A DNA stretch of 64,000 nucleotides from Prostheceraeus crozeri (taxonomy: Eukaryota > Platyhelminthes > Polycladida > Euryleptidae): positions 806,001 through 870,000 of the forward strand of contig CAJQUW010005362.1 of NCBI GenBank assembly GCA_907163375.1. Direction: 5' to 3'. The position numbers and the translations under genes were made by a program. This document shows, piece by piece, positions 37,800 to 51,990 of this stretch (positions within the stretch are counted from its first letter, which is position 1; the number at the start of each line of letters is the position of its first letter). The notes beneath the pieces were generated by a model. The model worked only from the letters and a program-made list of their open reading frames with translations. It ran no database searches and was not told the origin of the DNA.

Positions 37800-40090
37800 C
37801 ATTGGAGATCTTTCTTGCGGTTTTGCATCTCTCTTCGTAATCGATTGTGCTCACATAGTGTTTAGCAACGACTGTTTTTCCTTTATTCATTGTCTTTTCT
37901 CTCTTTAATGCAATTTCGTTCTTTAAAATGAAGGACTTATGTATGAAACCTGTTTGTAGTATACTTAAAATTGTAAAGCTGATTTTCATTATGACAAATA
38001 TGCATCTACATGTACTACTAAACATGCATGCTGTATGTACAAAATAAACACTTTATCACAAACAAAGAAAGGGTGTATTTTGTATTCACGTTTATAAACA
38101 AAAAAAATTTATATGAGTTAAAACTGACATGTCAATAAGTGAATAACATGCCAAAGTGAACCAAGACAAATATGAAAAATTGCTTGTTCTCCTTTTTCAA
38201 AAGAATTCGTAGGCCTGCATCATCTGTAACCGCTCGTAAAGAAAAATACAAATATGGCTTTTTTATTTTGCAAATGGTTATATAAAGTACGTGTATTTTA
38301 AGTGAACGTTTGACGCTGAAAAGATGCAAAGTCGTTAGATATTCATGGATAGGCCTACATGACATTTTCTTTAAAAGTTCCCAGTTAGAGGGACCGGTAA
38401 TTGAAATTGTTTCTTTGACTTCAGTTTTCAGCTTTCGTTAAACAAGTTTTGTCGTCAATCTTGACACCAAAATTAAAATGTAGCACAATTCATTTTTGAC
38501 ACACCCATATATTTTCCATTGTTCTTTATTCAAATTCAGACAAGCAATCGTAGCTCTACTTAATCTCATTATCCAGAATGACATTCTTCACCAACATTTG
38601 ATTTATAACGAGAGGCCGCACATATATTTACATGGATTTCTTTTTGCAAGATGTCGATCTCTTATCGGTAAAGAGAACGATTAATTTCATAATCATTTTT
38701 AGTGTCGACAAATTCATGATTTATAATCTTCCTTACTTCGCACATTATCGGACATTTTAGATACTATTTCAATTGATATGGAAAAACTTTATGATCAACT
38801 ATGGGGTATACAAGAAGTCACCGCATGCCTCGAAATCTAGACCACATGAATAGAATTTTAATACACGCATCAACAAAATGAAAATGAATTTCTATTCATT
38901 ACACCAAAGTCCAGCACTGTAAATCAACCAAAGCTAGAATTCTGTTCAACTCAATTCGATCAAAATTATTAATAATGGAAAATAAAGATACATTTTAAGC
39001 AGTAATTACTAATAGGAATCATCAAGATTTCTTTTTTTACAAATTGAGAATATAACACCGAAATTTCGAATGACACCAAAATCATTCTCACAGGTATGGA
39101 ATCAGAAACTATGAATGGATGCATTTCACGAAAAGGTTGATGCAACGAATTTGAGCAGTAACCAATTTTATCAAAAGCAATTTCAAACTTTGAAAAATGA
39201 TTTCTTTGCTTCAAAAAATAATTTGATAGCATAATCAGTCAAGTTAGATTATGAAGGCCTAACATGAATGGGCCTAAGAATGCAAAGCATTCGCTGGGGA
39301 TTCTGGATTAAATTAAGGCACGGTAATTTACTCCATTAGTGCATGCTTCGTGTCTATTTAGTACATACTTTTCTTGTTGCATAATGTCAACGCAAAACTG
39401 CGCTCTAGTAGATCGATGGCACCTCCAATAGAACACTTCCTTTTATTGGCGCCATCCTCTAACAAAACGTTGTCTTCTATATCTGCTATTATATTCTTCC
39501 TTTTCTGTTGTATGGACTATGCATCGACCTAGCAATAAGCAATAACAGTGTTGATTTCTTTATTAAAGAATAACAAATGTTTTCCTATATAATGTATATA
39601 GAAAAGCTGCGTATGTCTCAGAATCCTGAAACTGTTACTAGTCTGTATGTATGAAACATATATACACTTAATGACTGAATGGCTGTAAACTCAACTCTCC
39701 AACGATATCGAGTGTATTGCAAAAATGTCTATCTTAGGTTGATTATTTCCCTTTATTTACAAACATTTTAAAGTCAATGACATATTTTCCTCAGTTTGTG
39801 ATTTTTGAACCTTTTTGGAACTTAAATATTAGTGCACAGATCTTGGTCATCTTATCATTGACACACAAATCGTGCATAAATTTCAAATGCAAAATGATTA
39901 CTAGAAAAAAGAGAATAGAAATTAGAGAAATAGAAATTCTTTCAGGTAGTCCATTTCACATTTGAAGTTGATAAGTTTACTGGGCATTCCTTTACTTTTG
40001 AATTAGTTAATGTATGTCATCATCAAAAATCTGAAAATAGAAAAGGAAAAGATAAAAGAGGAGAAAAGATCAACAAAAAATGTAAAAAAA
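37800..40090. other. AT-rich non-coding stretch, no supported gene
   Basis: No frame longer than 110 codons, no domain, and no repeat boundary were recognised. Confidence 0.4.
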
Positions 40091-40620
40091 TTACCATGAC
40101 AGTAAAAGCGATAAAACGAAATCCTTCTGTACACACATATCTGGTGACTCAGCTTTAATGTCAAAGGTCTCCAGAATTCGAAGGTGTGTCAAATTTTGAT
40201 GGCGATACTTAACACGGAAAGATGTCTTTTCATTTAAGGCGGTGTTATTGCACGGTTGCAAATGTCTCACTACAGCACTTTGTGGAGCTTTATTTGAACG
40301 CGAGGGTTTCTTGACATCATTCTGAAGCCATTGTGGGACATGTTTAGCCAACTTATCACTCAAGCGACGTCCGGTGCAGCCCACATGGCTGCTTCCGTAA
40401 CTGCATGAGAATTTGTAGATAATTGAGAAGTTGGAAAGCATTTGAGTAGGGTCCTTGGGAGATCGGTTGGGAATACGAGTCGTGGTAAATGTCAGGGCCA
40501 ATCTAGTGGCATGAAAATGCGGCAGAAGTCGTCTGAGTTCACGTCGGGCGTATAACTCGAGTCCGCTGCCTTTGTACGGAACATTCACGAAGACTTTTTT
40601 CTTTTCAAGACCGAAAGAAC
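40091..40620 (-). pseudogene. Penelope-like element C-terminal fragment with GIY-YIG-type endonuclease
   Basis: The minus frame begins with VNVPYKGSGLELYARREL, the linker found between RT and endonuclease in Penelope-like elements. A SIIYKFSCSYGSSHVGCTGR segment follows, matching the start of the Penelope GIY-YIG-like nuclease (usually V-YKF-C--C---YIG-T-R). Here YIG is replaced by HVG and the second zinc-type Cys is Tyr, so activity is doubtful. The RT domain is absent. About 20 bp separate it from another LINE fragment on the same strand. Confidence 0.75.
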
Positions 40621-40641
40621 GCCGAACGTTATCATTCGTCG

Positions 40642-41022
40642 TTAAAGCAATGCATTGGTTCTGACGTCATTTGCTGTCTTGATAAATTTACTTAATTTCA
40701 TAATGTTTCCGATAGTTATATTCTGCAGCATTCCATAGAAATCTTGAATAGTGACATTGATGAAAAATGGTATAAGTTGTGATCTGTCACTGTCATGCAT
40801 CGTGCATTCACAGATAAAATAGAATACAATTTGTATTGTTCCATCATTGCAAAACCTACATTTTCTTTCTTCGCTTTCTATTCTGTTTCCTCTAAAACTT
40901 CCCGTTCTTACCGCTAATTTATGATTTCCACACAACATGTTCAACAATGGTGCAATGTCATTTCGTTTTAAGTTAAATGTTGAATAACGTTTAATTGTGC
41001 AATCGAATTGTGTTGATTCCAA
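40642..41022 (-). pseudogene. LINE C-terminal Cys/His-motif fragment
   Basis: A KCRFCNDGTIQIVFYFICEC stretch resembles the zinc-ribbon-like motif after the RT in several LINE clades (C-x2-C, then HFxxEC), with the expected His replaced by Tyr. The preceding region is consistent with the RT tail. No palm domain is present. Assignment is by motif only. Confidence 0.5.
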
Positions 41023-41029
41023 ATGATTA

Positions 41030-44000
41030 GTTCCAGTTCGAAATCATGAAACCTATTTTGCTAGAAATCATGATGTAAATTATTACCGTATCTCATCTTT
41101 TAGTTTTACCATTTGGTAACCATGCAGAGTCTTCGTAGGCTATATAGGTCTAGTCGTGCGACGCAGCCTGTATATCTGCACGTAAATTAAGTAGTAGACC
41201 TATAGCCTAGTTTACGCGTAGCCCATATATGCATGCGTCAAAAATAATTTTACTAGTGCCAACGGCCATGTAATATTAGAATCACAAAAAAAGCGACAGA
41301 ATAGTAAATTTCTAGTCCGGTTCCGTGGACCCGGCGCACCCGGACACACCTGGATCCGTAGCACGCGGACCCGGTCATTCAACCCTGGTACCAATCTAGG
41401 TAGATGTTTGTAATAATTTAAAACATGCAATCTTTACACATGTAGTTCCTTATCATGGGACGGTATACTGCAATTTATTTAATCAAAATTGCCTCATTTT
41501 CGTAGGGAAACGAGAAGATTCGACGAATTATGTAAGCTCCCATCAACTGCACCGATAAGAAGTAGCCCAACTTTGATGCTTTCATGACAAGAAAAAAATG
41601 ATCAAAAATTAGTGATTTCAAATGATTTCGACTATTTGCTTATTTTTCATTAAACATGCATGCATGCATTATGAAGTTTGCTTCCATGAATTTCATAATT
41701 TGGCTTAATTGTGTTTTCAATTTTCATGCATTTTTTCACAGTCAAATTTGGATTTCGCATAACTTGCTAAACTTAGTGAAAATGAAAATGGTTCACATAA
41801 TTTCAGCTTGCTTGCATGGGCATTAGGTATACCCAGGACAGGTTTGCATACTCATAATTCATCGAGCCTAGATGATATATGTTTCAGTAAGAGTTTCGCC
41901 TGATACTTTGATTACTCAACTATTACACTGTTTTGACATCTCCTTTCAGGAAGTGAGGGGGGAGACATCATATAAAGCTATTCTACATAGTTTCTGCCAA
42001 GAACATGTCTTTTCAATTATTTTCCTTGCCTTGTGATCGATTTAAACCGGATATTTAAAACTTAGAATAATACAGCTTTTTCACTTGAGAGAATAAAGTG
42101 TTAAGAAAGGGAAGGAGGGAATGATCACTCTTATCGCATTTACGCCCACATTAATAAGGATTCCTCATCATCATCGACCATAAATGAAACACTTTTGCAA
42201 TTATGAATTGAGATGGAATTGCTCAATTAGCCCATTGTCAGGCATAAGACTTACATATATTGAGTCCGCCATGTATGCGGAGAGTTGGACATATTGAACC
42301 ACCAGTTGCAGTTGATAATCCATTGAAAGTGGACAAACTTTACAACATGGTTTATTGCGTCAAGTGAAAATGACTCCTCTGATCATTTCAACTGCTTCTG
42401 CTCTCCATTATTCTTATGAGATATCCAGAAATTTCAAAGAAAAAGTAGATTTTCAGGAAGTGCCGACTTTTATTTTAATTAATGTAGCCAAAAACTCAAT
42501 AATATTTCCATTAGTCAGCATGGTCAGCATTTTCTCAAGTAATCTTTATCAATTAATCTTAAGATGAAATTTTTTAAGTACAGACTTATTTTTGCATGCG
42601 AACACGTTTTTGAAAGACAAACGATGTGGGACACATTATCATTTTGAACATGGCTCATAGTGCCCAACTTCGACACTCATATTTTCTTGTCGAGTGAAAG
42701 AAGTACGATACTTCATCAATTTTGAAATGCACATTCTGACTTTTGGGCCAAGAGATTGTTAATATAAAATCGAGTATCGAACATTGCACATCTAACCTTC
42801 TATACTTGTACACATTTATAAGCGGCGACAACTTTATTTGCATTATCTCGCTTATGTATTGCGCACACGTTTACAAACCATGAGTGCGTGTTATCACAGT
42901 TATAATCTTACTTGTAAACATGCAAAAATTGGACTGCAGCTAGACAATTTAACTGTGGCTAGGCTGCAAATAATCGACAGTGATTTGCAATGATAAAAGT
43001 TAGACAAAATACATTGGACAGAAGAGAAGTTTTCCGTAAGTTTACTGTGTAAGTAATCTCTTTGATTTTATTCACAAAAAAGATGACTAATATTCAGATC
43101 ACAAGCTTGTCCAAGAGTTTTGAGTTTTCCGTTGGAAAACACTAGATGTTCCGAATCGGACAGAAGCTGCCTCTCATTTTTCCTTTTGACAATGGTTAAA
43201 GTATCGATTATTTTTATAAGAGAATACGATCAGGGAATTAATCTTATATAAAGACAAAGTTGTACGCAGTCAACAGTTAGACAGAAGACTTCATAATGTA
43301 GAATCAAAGTACAAAATGACGCATGAATGAGCCAGGGATGAGCAATTCCAGATGGATCCTGTTTTATATTTGCATGTATTTCGCAAATAGAAATTATCAT
43401 TGATTAATCATGAATGATGATGATAAAAATAAAGTGTTTGGCCTATCACTGCGTTGCCTGTGTTGTACGTGTTCATTCTTTACCATTGAAGAATCATCTT
43501 TCTGTGTTCCCTCAAACTAATCGTCTAGTATTCTTTCATTTTCTTTTCACAATGCGCTAATGAATATAATCGCCATAATAGTCCTTTCGTATTACGGTAT
43601 ATTCAGCTAGTAGCAGCAGGCCTCCTTCCTGTATTAAACTGATGACAATAAATGTATAAAAGTTAACCCTTGAAATACTAAGGATGTTCAAAATGACCGA
43701 AATTGCAGTTGCGTAGCTGCCACAGCTCGAATAGGCTAGCCAATTCAAGCTTCTTGACTTTGTCAGTTGGTGCATTAAGTGCAATTCTAAGTGATCTTCA
43801 TTACAATTTTGCATATAATTGGAAAAGCGGAATGGTTAAATTAAGCTCTTCACCCAGTAGGTTAATCGAGAATTGTGCTTTTTGTTGTCAAATAATCGAC
43901 AATTATCAAAAAACAGCTTATAGCTTTTATAGGAAAATGATTGCTAATCCAGCATGACCGCAATAACATATCTCATGGCATACATGCACTGTGTAAACTT

Positions 44001-44840
44001 GCTGTTTGTATACATTCGGATAGGAATGTCCCAGCACAGCGAACACATTCTTGGAGGACCTACATGCATATGCGTGTAGGAATGCACTATGCATGCTTTT
44101 TTTATCAGTTTCGTGATTATGGGAATGATGAACAATGAAGAGTTTGAAGGAGATATTGTGCATGCATCTTATGCATGCTTGTCCTGACAAAGGATTTATG
44201 TAGAGATATCGTCTTTGACTTAGCCTATCCATTCGAAAATTCAGTTGGTCTTTATGGGCAACAAGCTGATAATGTACCGGTACGCATTCTTGGAATCGAT
44301 GATGTTTCTAGATCAAGTGAAGAACCATCGGTAACAGCAATCAAAAAGTCTTCAGTGAGAACATACAGTAGCATACAGTTGAAGTTGTCGCCGTGTGCCA
44401 CGAAAATAAAGAACGAAGACCTATGTGAATAATCCTGCAGTCATGTGCAAGCAGTGCATGCGCATAAGTTCACCTGTAGCTTATAATTTACTACTAATTA
44501 TTTAAAACAAAGCTGTAATTTTATCTATGAATTGTCTCTTTTGATGAAATGCATCATTTGCTTGGTTAGAGTCGCATTATTTCAAAAATAAATGAGGTCG
44601 ACCGTTTGACCACCCTTGGTTATATTAGGAGTATTTTGAGCATGACATTTTTAGGGTTTTAAGAACCAACCATCTATGCCATTTGCAAATTTATGGAAAT
44701 TTTTGAGATGCTGATTTGCGTACACAAATTGATTTTGCACTTCTGCAGGCGTGTTTACAAGCACTCATGCACAGAGAACTTGTTGATGGGCTTGTGTGAA
44801 AAGAGCAGCAATCTTCCTCAACAGAATGGCCTCTGCGTTA
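41030..44840. other. AT-rich non-coding stretch, no supported gene
   Basis: No domain-bearing ORF is present. Around 43927-44232 several frames are open on both strands at once, which argues for chance. No repeats with defined ends were found. Confidence 0.4.
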
Positions 44841-44842
44841 TA

Positions 44843-45141
44843 CAGTGCGTTTCATAAATAGTTGGAAGTTTGTTAAAACAACATTAGTAGGGAAAAAACA
44901 GAAAATTTTCGTAACTGTAGTCAACAGAATTCATTTCCTAATATACATTAAGTGGTTTTTCTTTTACATTTTGGCCCAGTAATGGCCTATTCCTGAAAAG
45001 GACAGCTGTGCCCTAGTAGCCAGATTCGTCATCCTTGAGTTCAATTACTTTTCGAATGCGCTTTGGCATGAAATCTCTGATCATCTGTTGATCAGTTCGA
45101 TTCCATTTCTGTCTTTCCAACGGTTCCACAAATCGATTCAA
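44843..45141 (-). mobile_element. Tc1/mariner-type remnant
   Basis: The left end CAGTGCGTTTCATAAATAG follows a TA dinucleotide and closely resembles the left terminus of the Tc1-like element at 51991 (CAGTCCGCTTCATAAAAAG). Within it, minus-strand 45013-45141 encodes the transposase C-terminus, including DFMPKRIRKVIELK and a terminal GY followed by a stop (Tc1 proteins usually end with MP-RI--VI---G--T-Y). The catalytic core is deleted or eroded and the right end was not located. Confidence 0.65.
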
Positions 45142-45339
45142 ATCATCACTAGCGCAAATTTGTCGACCGACTGATCAACTGGTTAAACATGTTCGTGGAG
45201 TACTCACTCAAGCGCACCGTTCGGAGTTCATGTCATCCCTCATCACATGAAGTACGTTCGCTACTTCAAATGACTCCCAACATGAGAAATTTCCTACAAC
45301 ACCTTCTTTGTATGAATCTTCCTGTGAAATGAGGCATTC

Positions 45340-48300
45340 ATAACATAGAAATTTGGTTGTTGTTGTATACGATTCCCTGGATTCAATCTCAAACCAAATT
45401 GCTGATAAGAAAATATATGTAATTCAACATATAAAAAGAAAATATCAAGTTTGGTCTGTGTGGGTCATTTATCAATAGGCGTCAACGACCAACCAAAAGT
45501 TAAAACACGGAAATTCCCAGCACAATAATGACACGTTTCCGAATTGATTTCCACTTCAATATTCAGCAATGTGACTATTCGGCAAGCAAAGCGGCTGTTA
45601 ATTCCTCACGATCTTTTGTTAAAATGTTCCCCTTACAAGTGTGTGTAGCAGAAAAGTATGTAAAGCAACTCTAAGGGTATTGGCAGATGTTTTTACACAT
45701 GTAGTGTAGTTGCTCTACCGCCATTCTGTTTTGTCTTGGCTGACAGGACAAAGAACCCGGGCTTTCATTTGTTTGACTAACTCTAGACATGAGGGAAAAT
45801 ATGAATTATATTATCTTTCTGTGTAAGAGGGTCATGACTACGTTTGATTTCATAGCGCATTCTTTGATTGTATGCATTGTATCGTATTATGCATGTCTTA
45901 TTCTTTTGCTCCATGAAAGTTATCTTATCAATTAAAAAGATAAATAAACTGTGATATTAATGTAATTCACAAGTAGGGACGTAGAAGTGATCAATAGCGA
46001 CGAATAAGCGACAGTCTATAGTTCTATAAGTTATCGATAGGTAAAAGCTGCAAACCTCTTCCATTTCGGAACGCTAATATTCAGATAGAAGTCATAATTC
46101 CAGTAATTTGTCTTGTAAGCGCTGTCGTAGCATCTCCAATTGCTTTCATCAGGCAACTGATGCTTGATGATGTCGAGAGCGCTTGCATATAAATTTCTGA
46201 AATTGTGAATTTATCTGAATCATAGGCTTGCAAAATGGAAGAAATTAATCTCATGCCAATTCATGTACAACTACTAATTACATGCGCTTACTTGACCCAT
46301 TTATCATTATTCTGACGTTGGTGAAGTACATGTAAAACCAGGTGAAGGGAAACTTGATGAGAATTTCAAGGTATGTGACATACTTTGTTGACACTTGGTT
46401 ATTCCCTATTCTTCTGTTATCGTATATTGAACGCTTTGGATACGAAAGCGCTATCCACTGCCACTTTCACATCTCTGTTCATAGACATAACTCGGCAATA
46501 CAGTGATGAAAAAATTAGCTTTCTCAATTTTGAAATTTCACTGCATGTCATATTAACTTTCCAACTCGTTGGTTGAAAGTGTGATGCGCATGGATTAGTC
46601 CTATGTTTCGTATTGTCAGTTATCTCCTCAGCTGAAATAATCTTGCAACTTCTTTGACTACATAATAATGCCAGCAATTTATCAATTTAAACTCAAACTG
46701 AAAGAAGAGATCTGCAATGCTAAAAACAATGACATTCCTGAAATTGTGGAAAATAATGTGCCTATTGCTTATCATTCTTCATATTACATGCATTATCAAA
46801 ATTGTAGCCATCATTTATAAAAAATTGCTCATTTTTTATTCAAGTACTTTATCGCAAGCTTTTCACTAAGTAATGGAGTAACTTCTACGTGCAGTACTTA
46901 GTCACTTTTCTTTTGCGAAATGACCCTAAATTTCATCACTGTGGAAGATGCTCACCCATTGTTCTTACAAAAAGCTTAAAGCACACTCACTCATTCGAAA
47001 GTCTTCTTGAGGAAGTTTCACTTGCGCCGATCTTAAAATTAAGATTCTTTAAACTGGTAACAAAAGCTATTATACTCTATATAATACATATATAATATAC
47101 ACTATATATACATAAAGCTATTATTGGAAATATGAAATAATGACTGGGGAATTACTTTTATTGGGGAGTCACTGTTAGCTGTTCATAAATAATATGACAA
47201 TAAATGATAAAAGTCTATACTCATCATCAAGATAATAAAATCCACCGGCAAAGACGTCTTGCATTCTTAGTTGCAATCAAAATATTTGATGTAATAAATT
47301 CCTCTTAAGTCTTTAGCTGCATCTGAATTGCTCACTAGGAAGTCTTTTAATTTTTAAAGTTGTCGATGTGCGTATATGTAGTATGTACTTTTGCCAAATA
47401 CCTCCACTTATTTAGAGGAGCTTAGAAGGCGTTCTAATTGTAGGCATATAAAAGACTTTACTGATAGGCCACACCTGAAATTGAGTATTGATTTGAATGG
47501 CTTGCTTCACTCTTTGGCGTTTTCATTTTGTCCTCGGAAGACAAAATGATTCAATAAAATCCCCATTCAAAATACATTTGCAAGATTTGATAGTGTAAAA
47601 CTCTCACAATCAAATAAATACATTTTGATATTGATCAATCAGCAGTTTGTGAAGTTCATAAAGTTCAATTTATTCTCATTAGCTTCTTATCTCTATGACT
47701 AATTTGATCGATGTTCTAGTGAATTTAACTGTCTTTCTTTTTCCAGCGCATGTTATGAGCGTCAAACTATGCTATGTGATGATTGTTAAATTGTTAGTTC
47801 TATCGCTTGTTAGTTCAATCCTTCAATTGTGTCCGCGTGCACTTCGTTTAATCAATAACATAAATATATAGAGAGATTGTAACAGAGAAGACGAAGCATT
47901 TGGTTCAACTTGACAGAATAGTCTGATGTATGAAAAGAGAGAGAAAGATATAGAGAGATGCGAAGTGTCCCAGATCAACGAGAAGTTGCGGAGCTTTCTA
48001 TCTCACAGCCATTTATGACGAGAAATCTTTCTGAATTTAAATCTAGCTAAAAGATAGATCAGTAATGCTTTTTCTCATGTCTCTTCTTGCTTCTTTTTTC
48101 TCCATTTCTCTCTCTCTCTTTGCCTCTCTATCTCTTCACATTTTCGCACACAAATACACACAGTAAAATTCTTACTTCTAAGTTCCAGAGTTCGTCCAGT
48201 TCACCTAGAACTAATAGTGACTATTTATTCTTTCAATTCCGTTTTGAAATTTTCATTTTATCAAAAGATGTATTTGTTTTTTGACATGTTATTCCCCGAG

Positions 48301-51300
48301 AGCAAACCTGGATACAATTTGATGTAATATTACTTGCATATGAGCTCGTACAGGCTTGTTTAATGATGGAAATGAAAACGTGTTTTAGGTACATTTTCTT
48401 TTGAGAAAATCAAAGAACTTAATATACAAACAGTACACAAAAAAGTTTAATGATTCCGACTTCATATTACCAAGCTCAAACTTCTGAAGGCTGTTTTTTA
48501 TCAGCAACTTCGATATTTTGTCTTTGGTGTAATTTACTCTTTAATATTCTAGTACATGTATTTGACTACCTGTCAAGAGAGCAAAAATATGCTCATCAAG
48601 TATGACTAAAGCCGTCTTAGCATCTGACTTGCACAGCATCTGACCCGGTAGGCATCTGACCTGCACTTACCTCATTCTATTTCATCTTCTTACATAGATC
48701 TTCTCATAAAGACCTAGTGAAATAGATTTAATTGACTAAATTATCTGGCCTATATTACAGATAGATTATTAGTCAACTTCGTGTTTTCAAACATTCAGTT
48801 ATATTCGTTTTGATGTGTTTTGATACGTTAAGTAACTGAAATTGGCTAGATTGCTAATGCATTTATTTCATTTTATTTCAGAAAGAGTTATAACATGAAT
48901 TCCGAATTAGTGTTTTTAAAAAGAGAATAGATTTGTATTTGAATTCAACGGCCATAGTCTGAAGCAGGATTTTGTTGGATAACTTTTCCTACCGCTGCCT
49001 CCAAGCAAGAGATTTCTAAAAATTTGAAGATGCGATTTGAATTAATGCTCTTATTCCAGCAGTGAAAGAAGAGCTATTGAGTCAGTGATTTCTAGCCCTG
49101 GTTCCTTTTAGCTAATCACATAGATTTATTGAGCTCATTTGGTAGAAACTTCAGCCTTCATCCAGTTTCGAAATAGCTGATAGGCGTAGTATAAAACAAA
49201 GGTTTATACCCTTAGATATTTCTGTTTGCCTAAAGGCCTATTAACAGGGTCGCCGTGGGTATGGGGATTCTGTGGGTATACCCATGGGTATAGGGTGGGT
49301 ATGGGTGTTGAGTCCATCCCCACAGCTCCCATAGTGCTACTATGGGGATTCTGTGGGGATTGTCATGATTTTTGATATCCACTAGAAACAATCAGAACTG
49401 ACATTTAATCACAGAATAAATTCGGACTTTGAATTATCAAACAGCTTACCATCTCATCGCTTAAATTCAATGAAATACCTGGTGCTGATTTCACATCCGT
49501 GACACATTGACAATGATTTTGAATGAGTAATAATAACTTTGGTGTGTCAGGGACGTCTGAAGGGGAAGAACGCTGCAAGCTGGTTTTAGGGCAGAACTGA
49601 ATGGAGGGTGATTCGCACGCCTCTTTATTGCCGGTAAAGACCGGAAATTACGTACATGTAGATCAAATCACTTTGATTCATAGTGATTATGTGATGTAAT
49701 TATGCTTACGTTATTAATGCGATTAATCATTGACCTATATTTGAAACCTATAACGATATATAAGAGGTCCCGAAAAATATTTCTTTTGCACCTTGCGCAT
49801 AAATCAGATAGTACATGGGTCATTCCACAGAAAACGTGAAATTTTGTGTCCTAATTTCGATAGGCCTGCAGATGATTATAAAAGTAGAGGATGTCTGTAA
49901 TGTAACAGAGTTTTAAGCGCGAACAAAATTCTGAACTCTTTTCAATGTATAGAGGCGCATCAAAATTCTCAGCAAAATCGATGCATGAGAAAACCTCGAT
50001 AATTTGAAAATAAAGTAGGGTGATATTAGTAGGATATGCTGGAAGAGTTTCAACAAACGCTCATTTGCAGTTGTAGTAAATAGTAAAAGGGCCTAAATGA
50101 ATTCGTCTTGTCTCTAAGACTTGTGGTGCAGGCTAACACGATGCCCTTCAACTCCCATGATCATCTTCTAGTGTCTAATTTGGCACCAAAACCGATATTG
50201 CTTCAAATCGGGGAGTGTAGAGTCATAGTGATCCATTTAAGCTCAAATTCATCTTCTACCCTGCAACACGTATTTCTATATCACTTCATAGCACACACTT
50301 ATTCCTAATCCGTTGTGCGACGGACGACATGACAAGAGAATAGCTTTAATTTTTAATTTTGCCAAAAATGAAAACCTAGCATCTGCCCGTGCTAGAAAAT
50401 GCAGCCGTCGTTCTGACTGAATTTCGTTTCAACTCATACACTGAGCTAAAAGCGATTTTCGAAATGTCATTTGTGGTGTGCGGGTCATTGGCAAGGACAT
50501 GTGTCAGTGATGGTGCAACGAAACGTTTCCTTACATCAAAGAAATTCCGCTACAGTCCTGACAGGTCGTCCGAAAGTTTCAATCACTGTCGTGATTTCAA
50601 CTTTTTCTGTTGTTCTTATTTGTACGTATGACTCGTATAGCGAGAATGCCACGGCTGTCTTACCAACAATAATTCATCGTGCTTGCTCTCTCAACACACC
50701 GGCGTGTTCTGATTGCGTGAGGATCGATGCTCAAAAAGTGCTCAAAGATAGATCGCCCTGCTTCGGAGACAATGTAAAACTTAAAATCACACTTGCGACG
50801 AAAGGAAAGCTATGAAAAAAACAGAAGGTACCTAAAGTACGCTTAAGAAGTCAAAATCCTGCACGAAGATCCCTAAAATTAAGTCGGAATCGTTGATGAG
50901 GAACCTAGATAAAAATAATAGTCGAATAGTTAGAACATACACATAGTTTCATTTCAGAGTGATTGATGGCCTTAGATCGAATTTTTTTTGACTCGTTCGA
51001 ATAGGCAGTAAAGCAGACAGCATCTTGATTTGCTTGTTAAGAAATTTTTAATTGCTTGTTAAGAAAACGGTTTCAGTTTGAAACTCTACCAGTGAGTGAC
51101 GTGCATGTTCCATGTGATTGCGAAGAATGACGGTGCTGCAATTGTTGTTCAAGAATCAAGTTAGCCGATATCGTATCGTGATTCGTGAGGCAGCTTTTAA
51201 GCATTTCTGCCGACATGGGAAAATTCACTTGATCATCCAAGTCATAAGATGATCAATACTTACACACTTCATAATTTATCAGAGGACTATCTCACTCACT

Positions 51301-51988
51301 TTATGAAGCTTGCAATTATACATGCTGCACACTTCCACATAGCTTTTTTCCTGGAAGCATTGACGAGACTTCCTGACAACATTACTCAGCAGGCTTTATG
51401 CCTCAAACTAGTGATGGCTCTCTCTTGGTGACGTGGTCCATTCTATTTATAGTTAGCAACTCGGCGACTCTTTGTAATCGAGTCTCATTGGATAAACGTC
51501 TTCCTCTAAGTGGTTCATAAGTGAATGTTTGAATCTCCTCTTGCTGAGTCGGACTATATGTAGATTAGATTTCGAGGCCCGAGAGAGTGTAGAGAGTTTG
51601 TTTACAATTACTCGTATTATATAAATTCACTTCGATTAATGTGCGAAAACTTGAGTAAATTTCGATTGATTTTGTTCCAATGTGTGAATAGAAAACTGCT
51701 CAACTGAGTCGGCTAAATCGCCGGCTATCACGGCTTCGGCTAAATATAAAATACAATCGGTTGGCTTCGGCTTAATTTTCTCGAACCGCGAACATCTCAA
51801 CACTATACCTAAGACTACACATGGAAAATACTATTTCTTCACTTGAATTTGTTATCGCCAGTTTCTTAATCCACCCATGACACTTCATGGAATCCAACAT
51901 TTCTTCATTTGTCTTCATCCACAACTATATGATTTGAAATACAATATTACGACTGCTAATTCAGCAACCGATTAAGGGATATGAAACA
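45340..51988. other. AT-rich non-coding stretch, no supported gene
   Basis: No recognisable coding region is present. A G-rich patch (49256-49306) carries six or more GGG runs. Frames at 50389-50815 are open on the plus strand but have no domain. Confidence 0.4.
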
Positions 51989-51990
51989 TA

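Noticed and set aside
43927..44232. Several frames open on both strands in the same 300 bp
   Set aside because: Simultaneous openness in sense and antisense points to a chance lack of stops, not a gene.
50389..50815. Overlapping open frames of 80 and 114 codons
   Set aside because: A repetitive element was suspected, but neither frame shows a transposase, RT or other motif.
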